This document shows positions 26,801 to 34,512 of a stretch of 64,000 nucleotides of DNA, one piece after another. The stretch is from assembly GCF_000186465.1 (NCBI RefSeq), contig NZ_GL636091.1, forward strand, positions 511,218-575,217, read 5' to 3'. The stretch comes from Streptococcus australis ATCC 700641 (GTDB taxonomy: Bacteria; Bacillota; Bacilli; Lactobacillales; Streptococcaceae). Within the stretch, counting starts at the first letter, position 1; each line of letters opens with the position of its first letter. Under the pieces are notes generated by a model. It was not told where the DNA came from, searched no databases, and saw only the letters and a list, made by a program, of their open reading frames with translations. The translations under genes were made by a program, and so were the position numbers.

Positions 26801-27542
26801 TCGCTTGAAAGCAGACCTCAAACCGACTATTCAACATCAATTGGCTGAATTGACTCAGTTGTTGAATCAAGAGCGGCCAGATTTGGTTGCTGCAGCGAAT
26901 CAAGTGGAAGCCCTTGAAACCATCCTAGAAGATGATCGCAATTATGAACCGCTGACGCAGACACGCCCAGACGAAGGTGTTCGGGATTTGATTCTTGAAA
27001 AGCCAGAACTGCTCATCGAAGCGGAGGAGATTCCATTTGAGAGTCAAACGCGTGAAAACAAGGATTTGGCCAAGGGGGAAAGCCGGATCCTTCAAGCAGG
27101 GAAGGTTGGACGCCGGTTGAAGTTGATCGAGGTTCGACAAGAAGAAGGCAAAGAAATTCGGACAGAAGTCGATGCCTTTGTCGAAGTAGAAGCCCAGGAC
27201 CAGATAACAGAAGTCGGAACAGGAGTGGTAGAAGAAAATCCAATTATTCCGGATGTGCCGCTACCAACAAGTCCAAGTGAAGACTCACAAGAAACGAAAC
27301 CGTTGCTTCCGCTAGAAGACAAAAAAGAAAGTGGAATTTCTCGGATATTGACACCGACGGCGCTAAATGCGACTCCTCTTTCTCCTGTGTCTACATCAGA
27401 AGCCGTAAATCCAGACACTGTGCAGTCGAAAGAAAAACTGCCACAGACAGGATCAGAGAAGGCAAGTTTCTTAGCTTGGATCGGACTTCTCGGCTTAGGT
27501 TTCTTAGGCGGAAGAGTGAAATTCGCTCGTCGGAAATCCTAA
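23847..27542 (+). CDS. Cell-wall alpha-L-fucosidase (GH29) with G5 domain and LPXTG
   Basis: A 1231-residue surface glycosidase. The open frame extends upstream to 23769, but the ATG at 23847 begins a YSIRK-type signal peptide (FGIRKLSVGVCS) and has AAAAGGAA before it. The GH29 domain (about residues 110-430) has HFGMNTYYDREWG, the nucleophile in VWMDGARG (Asp275) and the likely acid/base in RWIGNEKG (Glu319), as in alpha-1,3/1,4-fucosidases of the GH29-B type. A discoidin-like (CBM32) region follows, then two further beta-sandwich modules, a helical region, a G5 domain (about 1050-1120) and LPQTG at 1198-1202. With the adjacent BgaA it should trim Lewis-type host glycans. Linkage specificity is inferred. 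Confidence 0.92.
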   Translation: MGKRLFDKRNRFGIRKLSVGVCSVVVATCFLGVTTSYAEEQAERSETREERVDTSDVEHQGEEEKTVNEHQEESEQPSSANSEKENRAVSQGTEASQPATSLDEEPEIADYGPLPSKAQMQYHREELAAFIHFGMNTYYDREWGDGQEDPYYFYPEHLDTDQWIKTLKDAGFKRTIMVVKHHDGFLLYPSKYTDHTIAKSGWKEGKGDVLAEVSASASKYDMDMGVYLSPWDAHSPLYHVDTEDQYNEYYLNQLKEILEDPKYGNKGKFVEVWMDGARGDGAQKVTYTFDKWFDAIRKAQGDIAIFSAEPTNVRWIGNEKGIAGDPVWHKVNPDKIRNNPSNSYLNHGDPEGKQYSVGEADVSIRSGWFYHDNQEPKSLRELMDIYFKSVGRGTPLLLNIPPNQDGKFADADVARLKEFRQTLDQLYSVDYAAGALVEADSTRRNSHYSASHLTDGDEKTSWAPADDAKTGSFVLDLGKEQHFDVVELKETIEKGQRISGFTIDVAVNGQWVPFGAGSTVGYRRLIKGQPVDSRYLRVSITDAQATPILNGVSVYKTPASIEETDGYPLGLAYHSDRTADRANSQWNEEGEGVRGTSMWTKEKGASVAYQFEGTKAYVVATVDPGHGEMDVYVDGQKLATVNTQSPTRKRSQKVYETPDLKAGAHTLTLVNSKGDAIATEGIYALNNQEKGLFEFAQPTLAVKKGDPAQVVVKRKGGSKGSASLKLITEPGTGVHGKVYKDTNVTLEFADGETEKTVQVPTLDFAGKATDVYDFKVKLLHPDQGSLVGFIPELTVQVMNEDLLPENRKEVDDQDPKLHYSQGWHHETDNQNFSNGTESWSSFNQVTDEEGKKHIDVTITFKGTGVEVRGVVDPSHGLYSVTLDGKEIAFEEGRGHDYEIEGDHYFSGYGDQRKLDQSLVNLQGLAKGYHQLRLHLDPALNDPQSSRAIQVDRFVLSGKDSQLFSQEELQQIIKEGVEKIKATSLDRLKADLKPTIQHQLAELTQLLNQERPDLVAAANQVEALETILEDDRNYEPLTQTRPDEGVRDLILEKPELLIEAEEIPFESQTRENKDLAKGESRILQAGKVGRRLKLIEVRQEEGKEIRTEVDAFVEVEAQDQITEVGTGVVEENPIIPDVPLPTSPSEDSQETKPLLPLEDKKESGISRILTPTALNATPLSPVSTSEAVNPDTVQSKEKLPQTGSEKASFLAWIGLLGLGFLGGRVKFARRKS

Positions 27543-27555
27543 TGCCCCTTCTATA

Positions 27556-27585
27556 AGAGGTTAGCAATCGCTAGCCTCTTTTTTG
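27556..27585 (+). terminator. Terminator of the glycosidase pair
   Basis: AAGAGGTTAGC and GCTAGCCTCTT flank AATC, followed by T residues, 13 bases after the fucosidase stop. Confidence 0.88.
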
Positions 27586-27663
27586 TTCCTTCTAGCTACC
27601 AGTAAGGGGGCTTCAGATTCTATCTCGACGTAGTCTTTGCTTTATTTACAGGCGTAAAAATTG

Positions 27664-27669
27664 TATAAT
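27664..27669 (+). promoter_or_regulatory. ctsR-clpC promoter (-10)
   Basis: TATAAT, with only a weak -35 (TTTATT at 27641-27646). A single CtsR half-site word, AGGTCAA, lies just downstream (27679-27685); the second heptad of a standard CtsR box is not recognisable. Confidence 0.5.
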
Positions 27670-27770
27670 AGTCAGATAAGGTCAATAATGACATCGTGGA
27701 TGGTGAGACCATTTTTACCCTCTGAAGAGCAGAGAGCTCATCTAGAATGAAGACGTCAGAAAGGAGCATC

Positions 27771-28229
27771 ATGGCAAGTAAAAATACATCAGATAGCATT
27801 GAGGCCTATATCAAGTCGCTACTGGCCCAAGCAGGAATCGCAGAGCTCAAGAGAAGCGAATTAGCGGATGTTTTCCAAGTTGTTCCTAGTCAAATCAATT
27901 ATGTGATCAAGACCCGCTTCACCGAAAGTCGAGGCTACATCGTAGAGAGCAAGCGTGGAGGTGGGGGGTATATCCGGATTGGCAAGATTCAATTTTCAGA
28001 CCAACACCAGATGCTAAAAGAGCTAGGCGCAAGTATCGGAGAACAAATCAGTCAGACTGTCTTTTGCGATATCCTCCAGATGCTATTTGAAGAAAAACTC
28101 CTTACAAATAGAGAAGCAGAGCTCTTGTCAGTGACGACAACAGACGAGGTTCTGGGAAGTGAAGCCCATCGCTTACGAGCCAATATCCTACGAAAAATTA
28201 TCCAACAAGTCGATAGAAAGGGAATGTAA
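27771..28229 (+). CDS. ctsR: Class III heat-shock repressor CtsR
   Basis: A 152-residue CtsR, the DNA-binding repressor of clp genes in Firmicutes. The winged-helix region includes LKRSELADVFQVVPSQINYV and the glycine-rich wing SKRGGGGYIRI. The C-terminal helical domain is where McsB or ClpC act in relatives. The frame is open from 27747, but the ATG at 27771 has GAAAGGAG at good distance and gives the family length. clpC starts seven bases after the stop; mcsA and mcsB are absent, as usual in streptococci. Confidence 0.94.
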   Translation: MASKNTSDSIEAYIKSLLAQAGIAELKRSELADVFQVVPSQINYVIKTRFTESRGYIVESKRGGGGYIRIGKIQFSDQHQMLKELGASIGEQISQTVFCDILQMLFEEKLLTNREAELLSVTTTDEVLGSEAHRLRANILRKIIQQVDRKGM

Positions 28230-28236
28230 TCTCCTT

Positions 28237-30666
28237 ATGAACTATTCAAAAGCCCTATTAGAAACGATTGAAGCCGCTCAAATCTTGGCGGGTCATTTTG
28301 ATTCCCAAACACTAGATACCTGGCATATCCTAGTGGCCCTAGCAAATAACCCCTATAGTGTAGCTGGTTCCGTCTTAAGTGACTATCCCATGCAGATTGA
28401 TGATTTTCAAGATGCAGCAGAGCACATTACGGGTCAAGTCTACCAACGGGATGGCCGCTATGAGGTATTTCCTTTTTCTTTCCGTGTAGAAGAAATCATG
28501 AACCGTTCCCAAGAGATTGCCCAAGCAGTCCATGCCAAAAGTCTGGGAACAGAGCATGTCCTCTTGGCGCTCCTACTAGAGCGGGGAACCCTAGCTTCGC
28601 AAGTATTGGAGTATGTCGGCTTCCGCTATGATGATCAGGAAGATGGCATAAAAATCGTCGAACTTCGTAAGAGTTTGGAACAGCGAGCAGGTTGGGACAA
28701 GGAGGCTGTCAAGGCTATCCGTTCTCTCTATCGGGCCCAGCAACCAAATCGTCAAACCATGGGAAATATGATGGGCATGCCGGCCTCTACTAGCGGTGGT
28801 TTGGAAGACTACACCCGAGATCTGACAGAAATGGCTCGCAATGGCAGTTTGGAACCGGTGATTGGCCGGGGGCAAGAAATCTCGCGGATGATTCAGATTT
28901 TGAGCCGCAAAACAAAAAACAATCCGGTCCTCGTTGGAGATGCGGGTGTCGGAAAGACTGCTCTGGCTTTGGGCTTGGCCCAACGGATTGCCAGCGGCGA
29001 TGTTCCAACGGAGCTTGCTAAGATGCGTGTCTTAGAGTTGGACTTGATGAATGTTGTCGCAGGAACGCGGTTCCGTGGTGATTTTGAAGAGCGGATGAAC
29101 AACATCATCAATGACATTGAAGAAGATGGCCATGTCATCCTCTTCATTGATGAGCTCCATACCATTATGGGCTCTGGTTCTGGGATTGACTCCACCTTGG
29201 ATGCGGCCAATATCTTGAAGCCTGCCTTGGCTCGTGGAACACTACGGACCGTAGGGGCTACTACGCAAGAAGAATACCAGAAACACATTGAAAAAGATGC
29301 CGCTTTGTCACGCCGCTTTGCTAAGGTCTTGATTGAGCAACCCTCTGTTGCAGATAGCATCGCGATTTTACAAGGGCTCAAGAGCAACTATGAACGTCAC
29401 CACCGCGTCCATATTACGGATGCAGCCATTGAGACAGCTGTTGTCTATGCTAATCGGTATTTGACCAGTCGCCTCTTGCCAGACTCAGCCATTGATCTTT
29501 TGGATGAGGCGGCAGCGACCGTGCAAAACAAGGGACCTCAAGCGGGTCTTCAGTCTGATTTGACACCTGCCGACCAGGCCTTGCTCAAGGGACAGTGGAA
29601 AAAAGTTGCTCAGTTACTAAAAGAAGACGCCAGTCCAAAAGGCTACCAGCTAGAAGTCAAGGAAGAGGATATCCTGAAGACGCTCAGTCAGCTTTCTGGC
29701 ATTCCTGTGGAGAAACTAACGCAAACAGCGGCTAAGAAATACCTGGAATTAGAAGCGGAACTTCATAAGCGCGTGATCGGTCAGGATCAGGCCGTCTCAA
29801 GCATCAGCCGAGCAATACGCCGCAATCAGTCTGGAATCCGGTCCCACAAGCGACCAATCGGTTCCTTCCTCTTCCTCGGTCCTACAGGAGTCGGGAAAAC
29901 CGAGCTAGCCAAGGCCCTTGCAGAAGTTCTCTTTGATGACGAGTCAGCCTTGATCCGTTTTGACATGAGTGAGTACATGGAAAAATTCGCGGCCAGTCGT
30001 CTCAACGGAGCTCCTCCAGGCTATGTGGGCTACGAAGAAGGGGGCGAGTTGACGGAAAAAGTTCGCAACAAACCTTATTCTGTCCTCTTGTTTGATGAGG
30101 TAGAAAAAGCTCATCCGGATATCTTTAACGTTCTTTTGCAAGTTCTGGATGACGGGGTCTTAACTGATAGCAAGGGACGCAAGGTAGATTTCTCCAATAC
30201 GATTATTATCATGACGTCAAACTTGGGAGCTACCGCTTTACGAGATGATAAGACAGTTGGTTTTGGAGCCAAGGATATTCGCTTTGACCAAGCCAATATG
30301 GAAAAACGCATCTTCGAAGAGTTGAAGAAGACCTATCGCCCAGAGTTTATCAACCGGATTGATGAAAAGGTTGTCTTCCATAGCTTAACCAGTGACCAAA
30401 TGCACGAGATTGTCAAGATTATGGTGAAACCCTTGGTTCAATCTCTAGCAGAGAAGGGCATTACTCTGAAATTCCAAGCATCTGCCCTTAAATGGCTGGC
30501 AACTCATGGATATGATCCAGAGATGGGAGCGCGTCCTTTGCGTCGGACCATTCAGACCCAAGTGGAAGACTACTTGGCAGAGATCCTCTTGAGAGGAGAA
30601 GTGGCTGAAGGGCAAACTCTCAAGGTAGGTGTCAAGTCTGCTCAGCTTAACTTCACGATTGACTAG
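28237..30666 (+). CDS. clpC: ATP-dependent chaperone/protease subunit ClpC
   Basis: An 809-residue Hsp100 AAA+ unfoldase that feeds proteins to ClpP. The N-terminal Clp_N double repeat is at about 1-140. The first AAA domain has Walker A GDAGVGKTA (Lys240) and sensor/arginine region LSRRFAKV; the second has GPTGVGKTE (Lys554) and PEFINRID. The open frame begins upstream inside ctsR, but the ATG at 28237 starts MNYSKALLETIEAAQ, the natural N-terminus. The ribosome-binding site is weak, so translation may be coupled to ctsR. Confidence 0.95.
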   Translation: MNYSKALLETIEAAQILAGHFDSQTLDTWHILVALANNPYSVAGSVLSDYPMQIDDFQDAAEHITGQVYQRDGRYEVFPFSFRVEEIMNRSQEIAQAVHAKSLGTEHVLLALLLERGTLASQVLEYVGFRYDDQEDGIKIVELRKSLEQRAGWDKEAVKAIRSLYRAQQPNRQTMGNMMGMPASTSGGLEDYTRDLTEMARNGSLEPVIGRGQEISRMIQILSRKTKNNPVLVGDAGVGKTALALGLAQRIASGDVPTELAKMRVLELDLMNVVAGTRFRGDFEERMNNIINDIEEDGHVILFIDELHTIMGSGSGIDSTLDAANILKPALARGTLRTVGATTQEEYQKHIEKDAALSRRFAKVLIEQPSVADSIAILQGLKSNYERHHRVHITDAAIETAVVYANRYLTSRLLPDSAIDLLDEAAATVQNKGPQAGLQSDLTPADQALLKGQWKKVAQLLKEDASPKGYQLEVKEEDILKTLSQLSGIPVEKLTQTAAKKYLELEAELHKRVIGQDQAVSSISRAIRRNQSGIRSHKRPIGSFLFLGPTGVGKTELAKALAEVLFDDESALIRFDMSEYMEKFAASRLNGAPPGYVGYEEGGELTEKVRNKPYSVLLFDEVEKAHPDIFNVLLQVLDDGVLTDSKGRKVDFSNTIIIMTSNLGATALRDDKTVGFGAKDIRFDQANMEKRIFEELKKTYRPEFINRIDEKVVFHSLTSDQMHEIVKIMVKPLVQSLAEKGITLKFQASALKWLATHGYDPEMGARPLRRTIQTQVEDYLAEILLRGEVAEGQTLKVGVKSAQLNFTID

Positions 30667-30677
30667 GAGGATATGCA

Positions 30678-31166
30678 GTGCCTCTCAAACGCTTGACCCG
30701 AATCACCCTCTTAGCAGCCCTCTGTGTGGTGCTGAGACAAGCCTTTGCCTTCTTGCCCAATGTCCAACCCATTAGTGCCATTTTCTTTTTACTGGTGCTA
30801 TTTGAAGACTGGCAATTTGCCTGTTTGGTGATGGCGGTCACCATGTTTACCTCGGCTTTTCTCTTGGGGATGAGCCCAGTGGTGCTCGCTCAGATACTGG
30901 CCTTTGGTCTCCTCTTGACTCTCTGGCGGGGGCTTTACCGCCACTTGTCTTTGGAAGTCCAAATCCTAGTGGTCGGTATCTTATCCTTTCTCTACGGGGT
31001 GCTGATTGACAGTCTTTATGCTGTCCTCTATCACATGCCCTGGTGGACCTATGCCCTGGTGAATGGCTTTAGCTTTAACCTGGCCCACGCCTTTTCCACC
31101 GTCTGTTTTTACCCTCTACTTTATACAATATTTAGGAGATTCTATCATGAAAAAAACACTTTATAG
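30678..31166 (+). CDS. ECF transporter S-component
   Basis: A 162-residue, very hydrophobic protein with five to six membrane segments. The N-terminus has the charged-then-AxxxA-like helix (LTRITLLAALCVVLRQAF) typical of vitamin-binding S-components of energy-coupling factor transporters. No EcfA or EcfT genes are nearby, so it presumably uses the shared group II module. The start is GTG (30678), eight bases after AGGAGG; the nearby ATG at 30673 is out of frame and soon stops. The next gene, a DUF4430 lipoprotein, overlaps its end by 20 bases, and that domain resembles cobalamin-binding beta-domains. Substrate cobalamin or a related corrinoid is inferred. Confidence 0.8.
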   Translation: MPLKRLTRITLLAALCVVLRQAFAFLPNVQPISAIFFLLVLFEDWQFACLVMAVTMFTSAFLLGMSPVVLAQILAFGLLLTLWRGLYRHLSLEVQILVVGILSFLYGVLIDSLYAVLYHMPWWTYALVNGFSFNLAHAFSTVCFYPLLYTIFRRFYHEKNTL

Positions 31167-31551
31167 CTTCTTTGCTGTCCTAGCGGCTCTTGTCTTGGTC
31201 AGCTGTGGACAAAGCACACCATCGACCACGAAAAACTCAGCTTCTAGCTCACAAGTAGCTAAAGAAAAACAAATTACCATTACGGTCAGTATCGCCCCTG
31301 AAGGGCAAGAAGCTCAAAGCAAGACCTTGAAGGTTGCTGAAAAAGCCAACCTGATGGAAGTCCTGAAGGCTAACTACAAGATCGAGGAGAAGAGTGGCCT
31401 CATCACCTCAATTGATGGCGTAGCCCAGGATGAAAGCAAGGGGCTCTATTGGATGTACAAGATCAATGGAGAGATGGCACCAAAAGGGGCAGCAGAAACG
31501 ACTGTCCAAGATGGAGATACCATCGAATTTTATCAAGAAGTTTATCAATAA
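31147..31551 (+). CDS. DUF4430 lipoprotein, probable substrate-binding partner of the ECF S-component
   Basis: A 134-residue lipoprotein with lipobox LVSC and a Ser-rich linker. The mature domain (about residues 42-134) has VAEKANLMEVLKANYKIEEK, a surface glycine turn, GLYWMYKINGEMA and a closing DGDTIEFYQEVYQ strand. This is the DUF4430 pattern, related to the C-terminal beta-domain of transcobalamin and intrinsic factor. The ATG at 31147 has TTTAGGAGA upstream and lies inside the end of the S-component gene, so the two are translationally coupled. Function in corrinoid capture is inference. Confidence 0.82.
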   Translation: MKKTLYSFFAVLAALVLVSCGQSTPSTTKNSASSSQVAKEKQITITVSIAPEGQEAQSKTLKVAEKANLMEVLKANYKIEEKSGLITSIDGVAQDESKGLYWMYKINGEMAPKGAAETTVQDGDTIEFYQEVYQ

Positions 31552-31556
31552 GAAAA

Positions 31557-31603
31557 AGAGTGAATGATTGGAGTAGAGCTCCAATCATTCACTCTTTTTT
31601 TGA
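31557..31603 (+). terminator. Terminator of the ECF/DUF4430 operon
   Basis: A 16-bp perfect stem (AGAGTGAATGATTGGA with TCCAATCATTCACTCT) followed by a T run. Confidence 0.92.
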
Positions 31604-31640
31604 AACTAGTTTCTATTTTTTATAAGTATCGTAAATCCTC

Positions 31641-31669
31641 TTGACTTCCCTATAGATAAATGTTACAAT
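31641..31669 (+). promoter_or_regulatory. Promoter of the 31714 lipoprotein gene
   Basis: TTGACT (31641-31646), a 17-base spacer, TACAAT (31664-31669). The -10 is embedded in a palindromic operator. Confidence 0.7.
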
Positions 31670-31697
31670 TGTATTACAAAATGTAACAAATGTTACA
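31661..31697 (+). promoter_or_regulatory. Candidate repressor operator: repeated TGTTACA/TGTAACA
   Basis: TGTTACA at 31661-31667 and 31691-31697 with TGTAACA at 31682-31688. The latter pair forms a palindrome TGTAACA-AA-TGTTACA. A TACANNTGTA core (TACAATTGTA) covers the -10. This core is shared by CopY/BlaI-type repressor sites. No regulator gene is adjacent. Confidence 0.5.
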
Positions 31698-31713
31698 AAG
31701 GAGAGGTATTGCC

Positions 31714-32457
31714 ATGAAAATGAAAGGAACCTTATTTAGTCTGTCAACCCTTGCTTTAACAGCTGCTCTTTTATTAAGCGGCTGTGGATCAGAAAAGAAA
31801 AAGGAAACCAGTCCATCTTCAACTAGTAAAATTGAGCAAGTGAAACAAAGCTCTACAAGTAAAAAAGAAGAGAAAAAGGCTACAGTCAAAACCACACAAA
31901 GCCAACAAAGCGCAGAAGTGGAAAAAACTCCTGCCATCGTTTCGAGTGAAACACAAGCGAGCCAAGAGACTCCGTCAACTCCGGTGACACCAAGAGTTCC
32001 AGAAGTCAGTCAAGGCCTGGCCCCAACTCCTTCCAAAGAAACACATCCAGCAGTGACTCCAGCACCTGAAAAACCAAAACTACCTAGCTTGGAAGAAGGT
32101 CGCACGACTGCAAAAGCGCAAGCCTCTAAGACAGAGAACCCACGCTATAAAGGTGTATTAGCTTATGCCTCAGGGGATTATTCTAGAGCAATAGGTAGTT
32201 GGACCGACGGTCGCGATACAGCTGTAACGATCGGGCAAGGAGGCCAAGTGACCATACAAACTCCAGGTGGCGATGCAGTGGGCTATACGATTGGAAGCTA
32301 TGAATACAACTTGGATCAAGGTCATTATCATGCTGGCTTGATTTCCGCCCAAGATGGATCTGCAACTAGCTTGGATATAGTCGTTGGTCAAGATGGCCAA
32401 CTGGCAAGTGTTCAAGTGACAGAAAAAGGCCATACGCATGCCTTGGTTCGGGAATAA
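31714..32457 (+). CDS. Lipoprotein of unknown function
   Basis: A 247-residue predicted lipoprotein: signal with lipobox LLSGCG, then a long low-complexity Ser/Thr/Lys/Pro linker (about residues 28-145), then a C-terminal domain of about 95 residues that is Gly/Asp-rich with several short beta strands (VTIGQGGQVTIQTPGGDAVG). I do not recognise this domain. The frame opens at 31690, but the ATG at 31714 has AGGAGAGG at good distance and begins the signal. It is a single-gene transcript bounded by terminators and controlled by a palindromic promoter. Confidence 0.8.
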   Translation: MKMKGTLFSLSTLALTAALLLSGCGSEKKKETSPSSTSKIEQVKQSSTSKKEEKKATVKTTQSQQSAEVEKTPAIVSSETQASQETPSTPVTPRVPEVSQGLAPTPSKETHPAVTPAPEKPKLPSLEEGRTTAKAQASKTENPRYKGVLAYASGDYSRAIGSWTDGRDTAVTIGQGGQVTIQTPGGDAVGYTIGSYEYNLDQGHYHAGLISAQDGSATSLDIVVGQDGQLASVQVTEKGHTHALVRE

Positions 32458-32499
32458 TGGCTCGCCACTGAGAAAATTAAAAAAATGATTGAAATCAGA

Positions 32500-32540
32500 G
32501 ATTCAATTCTGTATAATAACATACAGAATTGAATCTTTTT
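32500..32540. terminator. Terminator of the 31714 lipoprotein gene
   Basis: AGATTCAATTCTGTAT pairs perfectly with ATACAGAATTGAATCT around AATAAC, followed by TTTT. It separates this gene from nadR. Confidence 0.85.
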
Positions 32541-32580
32541 AATTTTGTTTTACAAAATTATATTTTTTTATAAAAAGGTA

Positions 32581-32608
32581 TTGACAGATTGAAATTATAG
32601 TTTATAAT
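32581..32608 (+). promoter_or_regulatory. nadR operon promoter
   Basis: TTGACA (32581-32586), a 16-base spacer, TATAAT (32603-32608). Confidence 0.88.
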
Positions 32609-32612
32609 AAAA

Positions 32613-32642
32613 TCATAAGCAAAACATGTTTTGACATTATGA
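32613..32642 (+). promoter_or_regulatory. Inverted repeat at the nadR transcription start
   Basis: TCATAA and TTATGA flank the self-complementary AAAACATGTTTT. It begins four bases after the -10 box and ends four bases before the AAGGAG. It could be the operator for the NAD regulator or a 5' UTR hairpin. Confidence 0.45.
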
Positions 32643-32658
32643 TAAAGGAGCCAGTTAG

Positions 32659-33717
32659 ATGAAAGAAAGAGTGGCAGTGGTATTTGGAACGTTTGCCCCC
32701 CTTCATCAAGGGCATATTGATTTAATTCAACGGGCAAAACGCCAATGTGACCGCGTTTGTGTGATTGTCTCTGGTTACAAAGGTGACCGAGGAGAAGAAG
32801 TTGGCCTTCCTTTGCAAAAACGTTTTCGCTATATTCGAGAAGGTTTTTCAAATGATGAACTCACTCAGATTTATAAACTCGATGAGACAGAACTTCCTCG
32901 CTATCCCTTGGGATGGGAACCTTGGTTGAAAACCGCCTTAGAAACGATTCAATATGATTCTAAGAGAGAAGATTTAGTCTTCTTTGTTGGAGAGAAGACT
33001 TACCAAGAAGAACTTGAAGCGCGAGGTTTTGAAGCTCGCCTACAGGAACGTCAATTTGGCATTTCAGGGACCCTCATCAGAGAGAACCCGAGCAAGTATT
33101 GGAAATACATTGCCCAACCCTTCCGCCGTCAGTTCACGAAGAAAGTCCTCATTATGGGGAGTGCTAGCAACGGGAAGACAACCTTGGCAAAAGATTTGGC
33201 CCGCTTCTATGATGCACCAGTGAGCTTAGAATATGCTCGCGAGTACCAGATTAGAAACAATGTACGGGATGATGAGCTGACACCAAAAGATTACTATTAC
33301 CTCTTGTTGGGGCAATACGATCAGACTTCTAAATTGATTGATAGTAGCGCCAATCGAGGCCTGGTCATTGCGGATACGAATTCTCTGGTGACGAAGGGCT
33401 ATTACGACTACTATATGGAAGTAGAAGGCCCAGAGACCAGTATGACGGATACTTTTGACAACCTCTTCGTCAGTATCCTAGCTAAGGAAAAATGGGATCT
33501 AATTTTATTTGTTCAACCCATTGGATCCTATGTCAATGATGGCTTCCGTGATATGACCATGGCAGATGATGAAATTCGCAACAGTTTTTCAAATCACCTG
33601 GATCACCTCCGCAACCAATACCTCTCGGATATCCCTACAGCTTATCTCGGGCAAGATTACTTGGGGAATTATGAAGAAGCGAAGCGTGTCATCGATACGA
33701 TTTATCAAGCTGATTAA
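32659..33717 (+). CDS. nadR: NadR: NMN adenylyltransferase / ribosylnicotinamide kinase
   Basis: A 352-residue bifunctional enzyme of NAD salvage. The N-terminal nucleotidyltransferase (about 1-155) has GTFAPLHQGH and the closing ISGTLIRENP; it joins NMN and ATP to give NAD. The C-terminal P-loop kinase (about 165-352) has GSASNGKTTL (Lys173) and phosphorylates nicotinamide riboside to NMN. The N-terminal helix-turn-helix repressor domain of enterobacterial NadR is missing, so it is not itself the regulator. It heads an operon with pnuC, 12 bases downstream, which imports its substrate. Confidence 0.94.
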   Translation: MKERVAVVFGTFAPLHQGHIDLIQRAKRQCDRVCVIVSGYKGDRGEEVGLPLQKRFRYIREGFSNDELTQIYKLDETELPRYPLGWEPWLKTALETIQYDSKREDLVFFVGEKTYQEELEARGFEARLQERQFGISGTLIRENPSKYWKYIAQPFRRQFTKKVLIMGSASNGKTTLAKDLARFYDAPVSLEYAREYQIRNNVRDDELTPKDYYYLLLGQYDQTSKLIDSSANRGLVIADTNSLVTKGYYDYYMEVEGPETSMTDTFDNLFVSILAKEKWDLILFVQPIGSYVNDGFRDMTMADDEIRNSFSNHLDHLRNQYLSDIPTAYLGQDYLGNYEEAKRVIDTIYQAD

Positions 33718-33729
33718 AGGAGAAACAGC

Positions 33730-34512
33730 ATGAAACGACTACAAGAAAAAATTCAAACTTTTGGGGAGCATTTAAAAAATGTCCATCGAGAAGCTGGCAA
33801 ACTTGGCTTCGTAGGGATTATGAAACTCCTTTGGAAAGACCTATTCGCTGATCGCACTTTGACACAATGGCTCTATTTGCTTGCTTTATCTAGCGTGCCC
33901 TTTGTCCTAGAGTTTACCAATCAGGAAGCAAGTCACGATTGGTTAGGGCTCTTTGCCTCCTGGACAGGAATCGTTTGTGTTATACTAGTAGCAGAAGGTC
34001 GGGCTAGTAACTATCTCTTTGGAGCAGTAAACTCAGCGATTTACCTCGTCCTAGCCTTGAACAAAAACTTCTATGGAGAAGTTTTGACGACCCTGTACTT
34101 CTTCGTGATGCAACCAATTGGTCTCTATGTTTGGTTGTCGAATCGGATCAATGACCAGGGGGATGCAGAAGAATCTCACTTTGAGGCCAAGAAATTAACG
34201 CTAATGGAATGGATCAAGTATTTGGTTCTAACAGCTCTGATTTGGATCGGGATGGGCTACGCCTATAAAAGCATCCACAGTGCTCGGCCTTTCCGTGATA
34301 GTATAACAGATGCGACCAATGGTGTCGGACAGCTTCTGATGACTGGTCTCTATCGCGAACAATGGATTTTCTGGATTGCAACCAACCTCTTCAGTATCTA
34401 CCTCTGGTGGGGAAAGAGCATCCATATTCAAGGCATGTACTGGGTCTATACCCTTAACAGTCTTGTCGGTTGGTATCAGTGGAGTAAAGCAGTGAAAAAG
34501 GAGGTTGCTTAA
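33730..34512 (+). CDS. pnuC: Nicotinamide riboside transporter PnuC
   Basis: A 260-residue membrane protein of the PnuC family, which lets nicotinamide riboside diffuse in and be trapped by NadR phosphorylation. About seven membrane segments, with family motifs NSAIYLVLALNKNFYGEV and QPIGLYVW in the middle and WWGKSIHIQGMYWVYTLNS near the end. The ATG has AAAGGAG upstream. The stop is directly followed by the ATG of the Nudix gene, so the three genes form one transcript. Confidence 0.94.
   Translation: MKRLQEKIQTFGEHLKNVHREAGKLGFVGIMKLLWKDLFADRTLTQWLYLLALSSVPFVLEFTNQEASHDWLGLFASWTGIVCVILVAEGRASNYLFGAVNSAIYLVLALNKNFYGEVLTTLYFFVMQPIGLYVWLSNRINDQGDAEESHFEAKKLTLMEWIKYLVLTALIWIGMGYAYKSIHSARPFRDSITDATNGVGQLLMTGLYREQWIFWIATNLFSIYLWWGKSIHIQGMYWVYTLNSLVGWYQWSKAVKKEVA

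Noticed and set aside
27677..27695. CtsR operator upstream of ctsR
   Set aside because: Only one heptad (AGGTCAA) is recognisable; the second half of the direct repeat does not match, so it is not listed as a site.
32659..33717. NadR as the transcriptional regulator of its operon
   Set aside because: The helix-turn-helix domain of enterobacterial NadR is absent; the protein starts directly with the nucleotidyltransferase motif.
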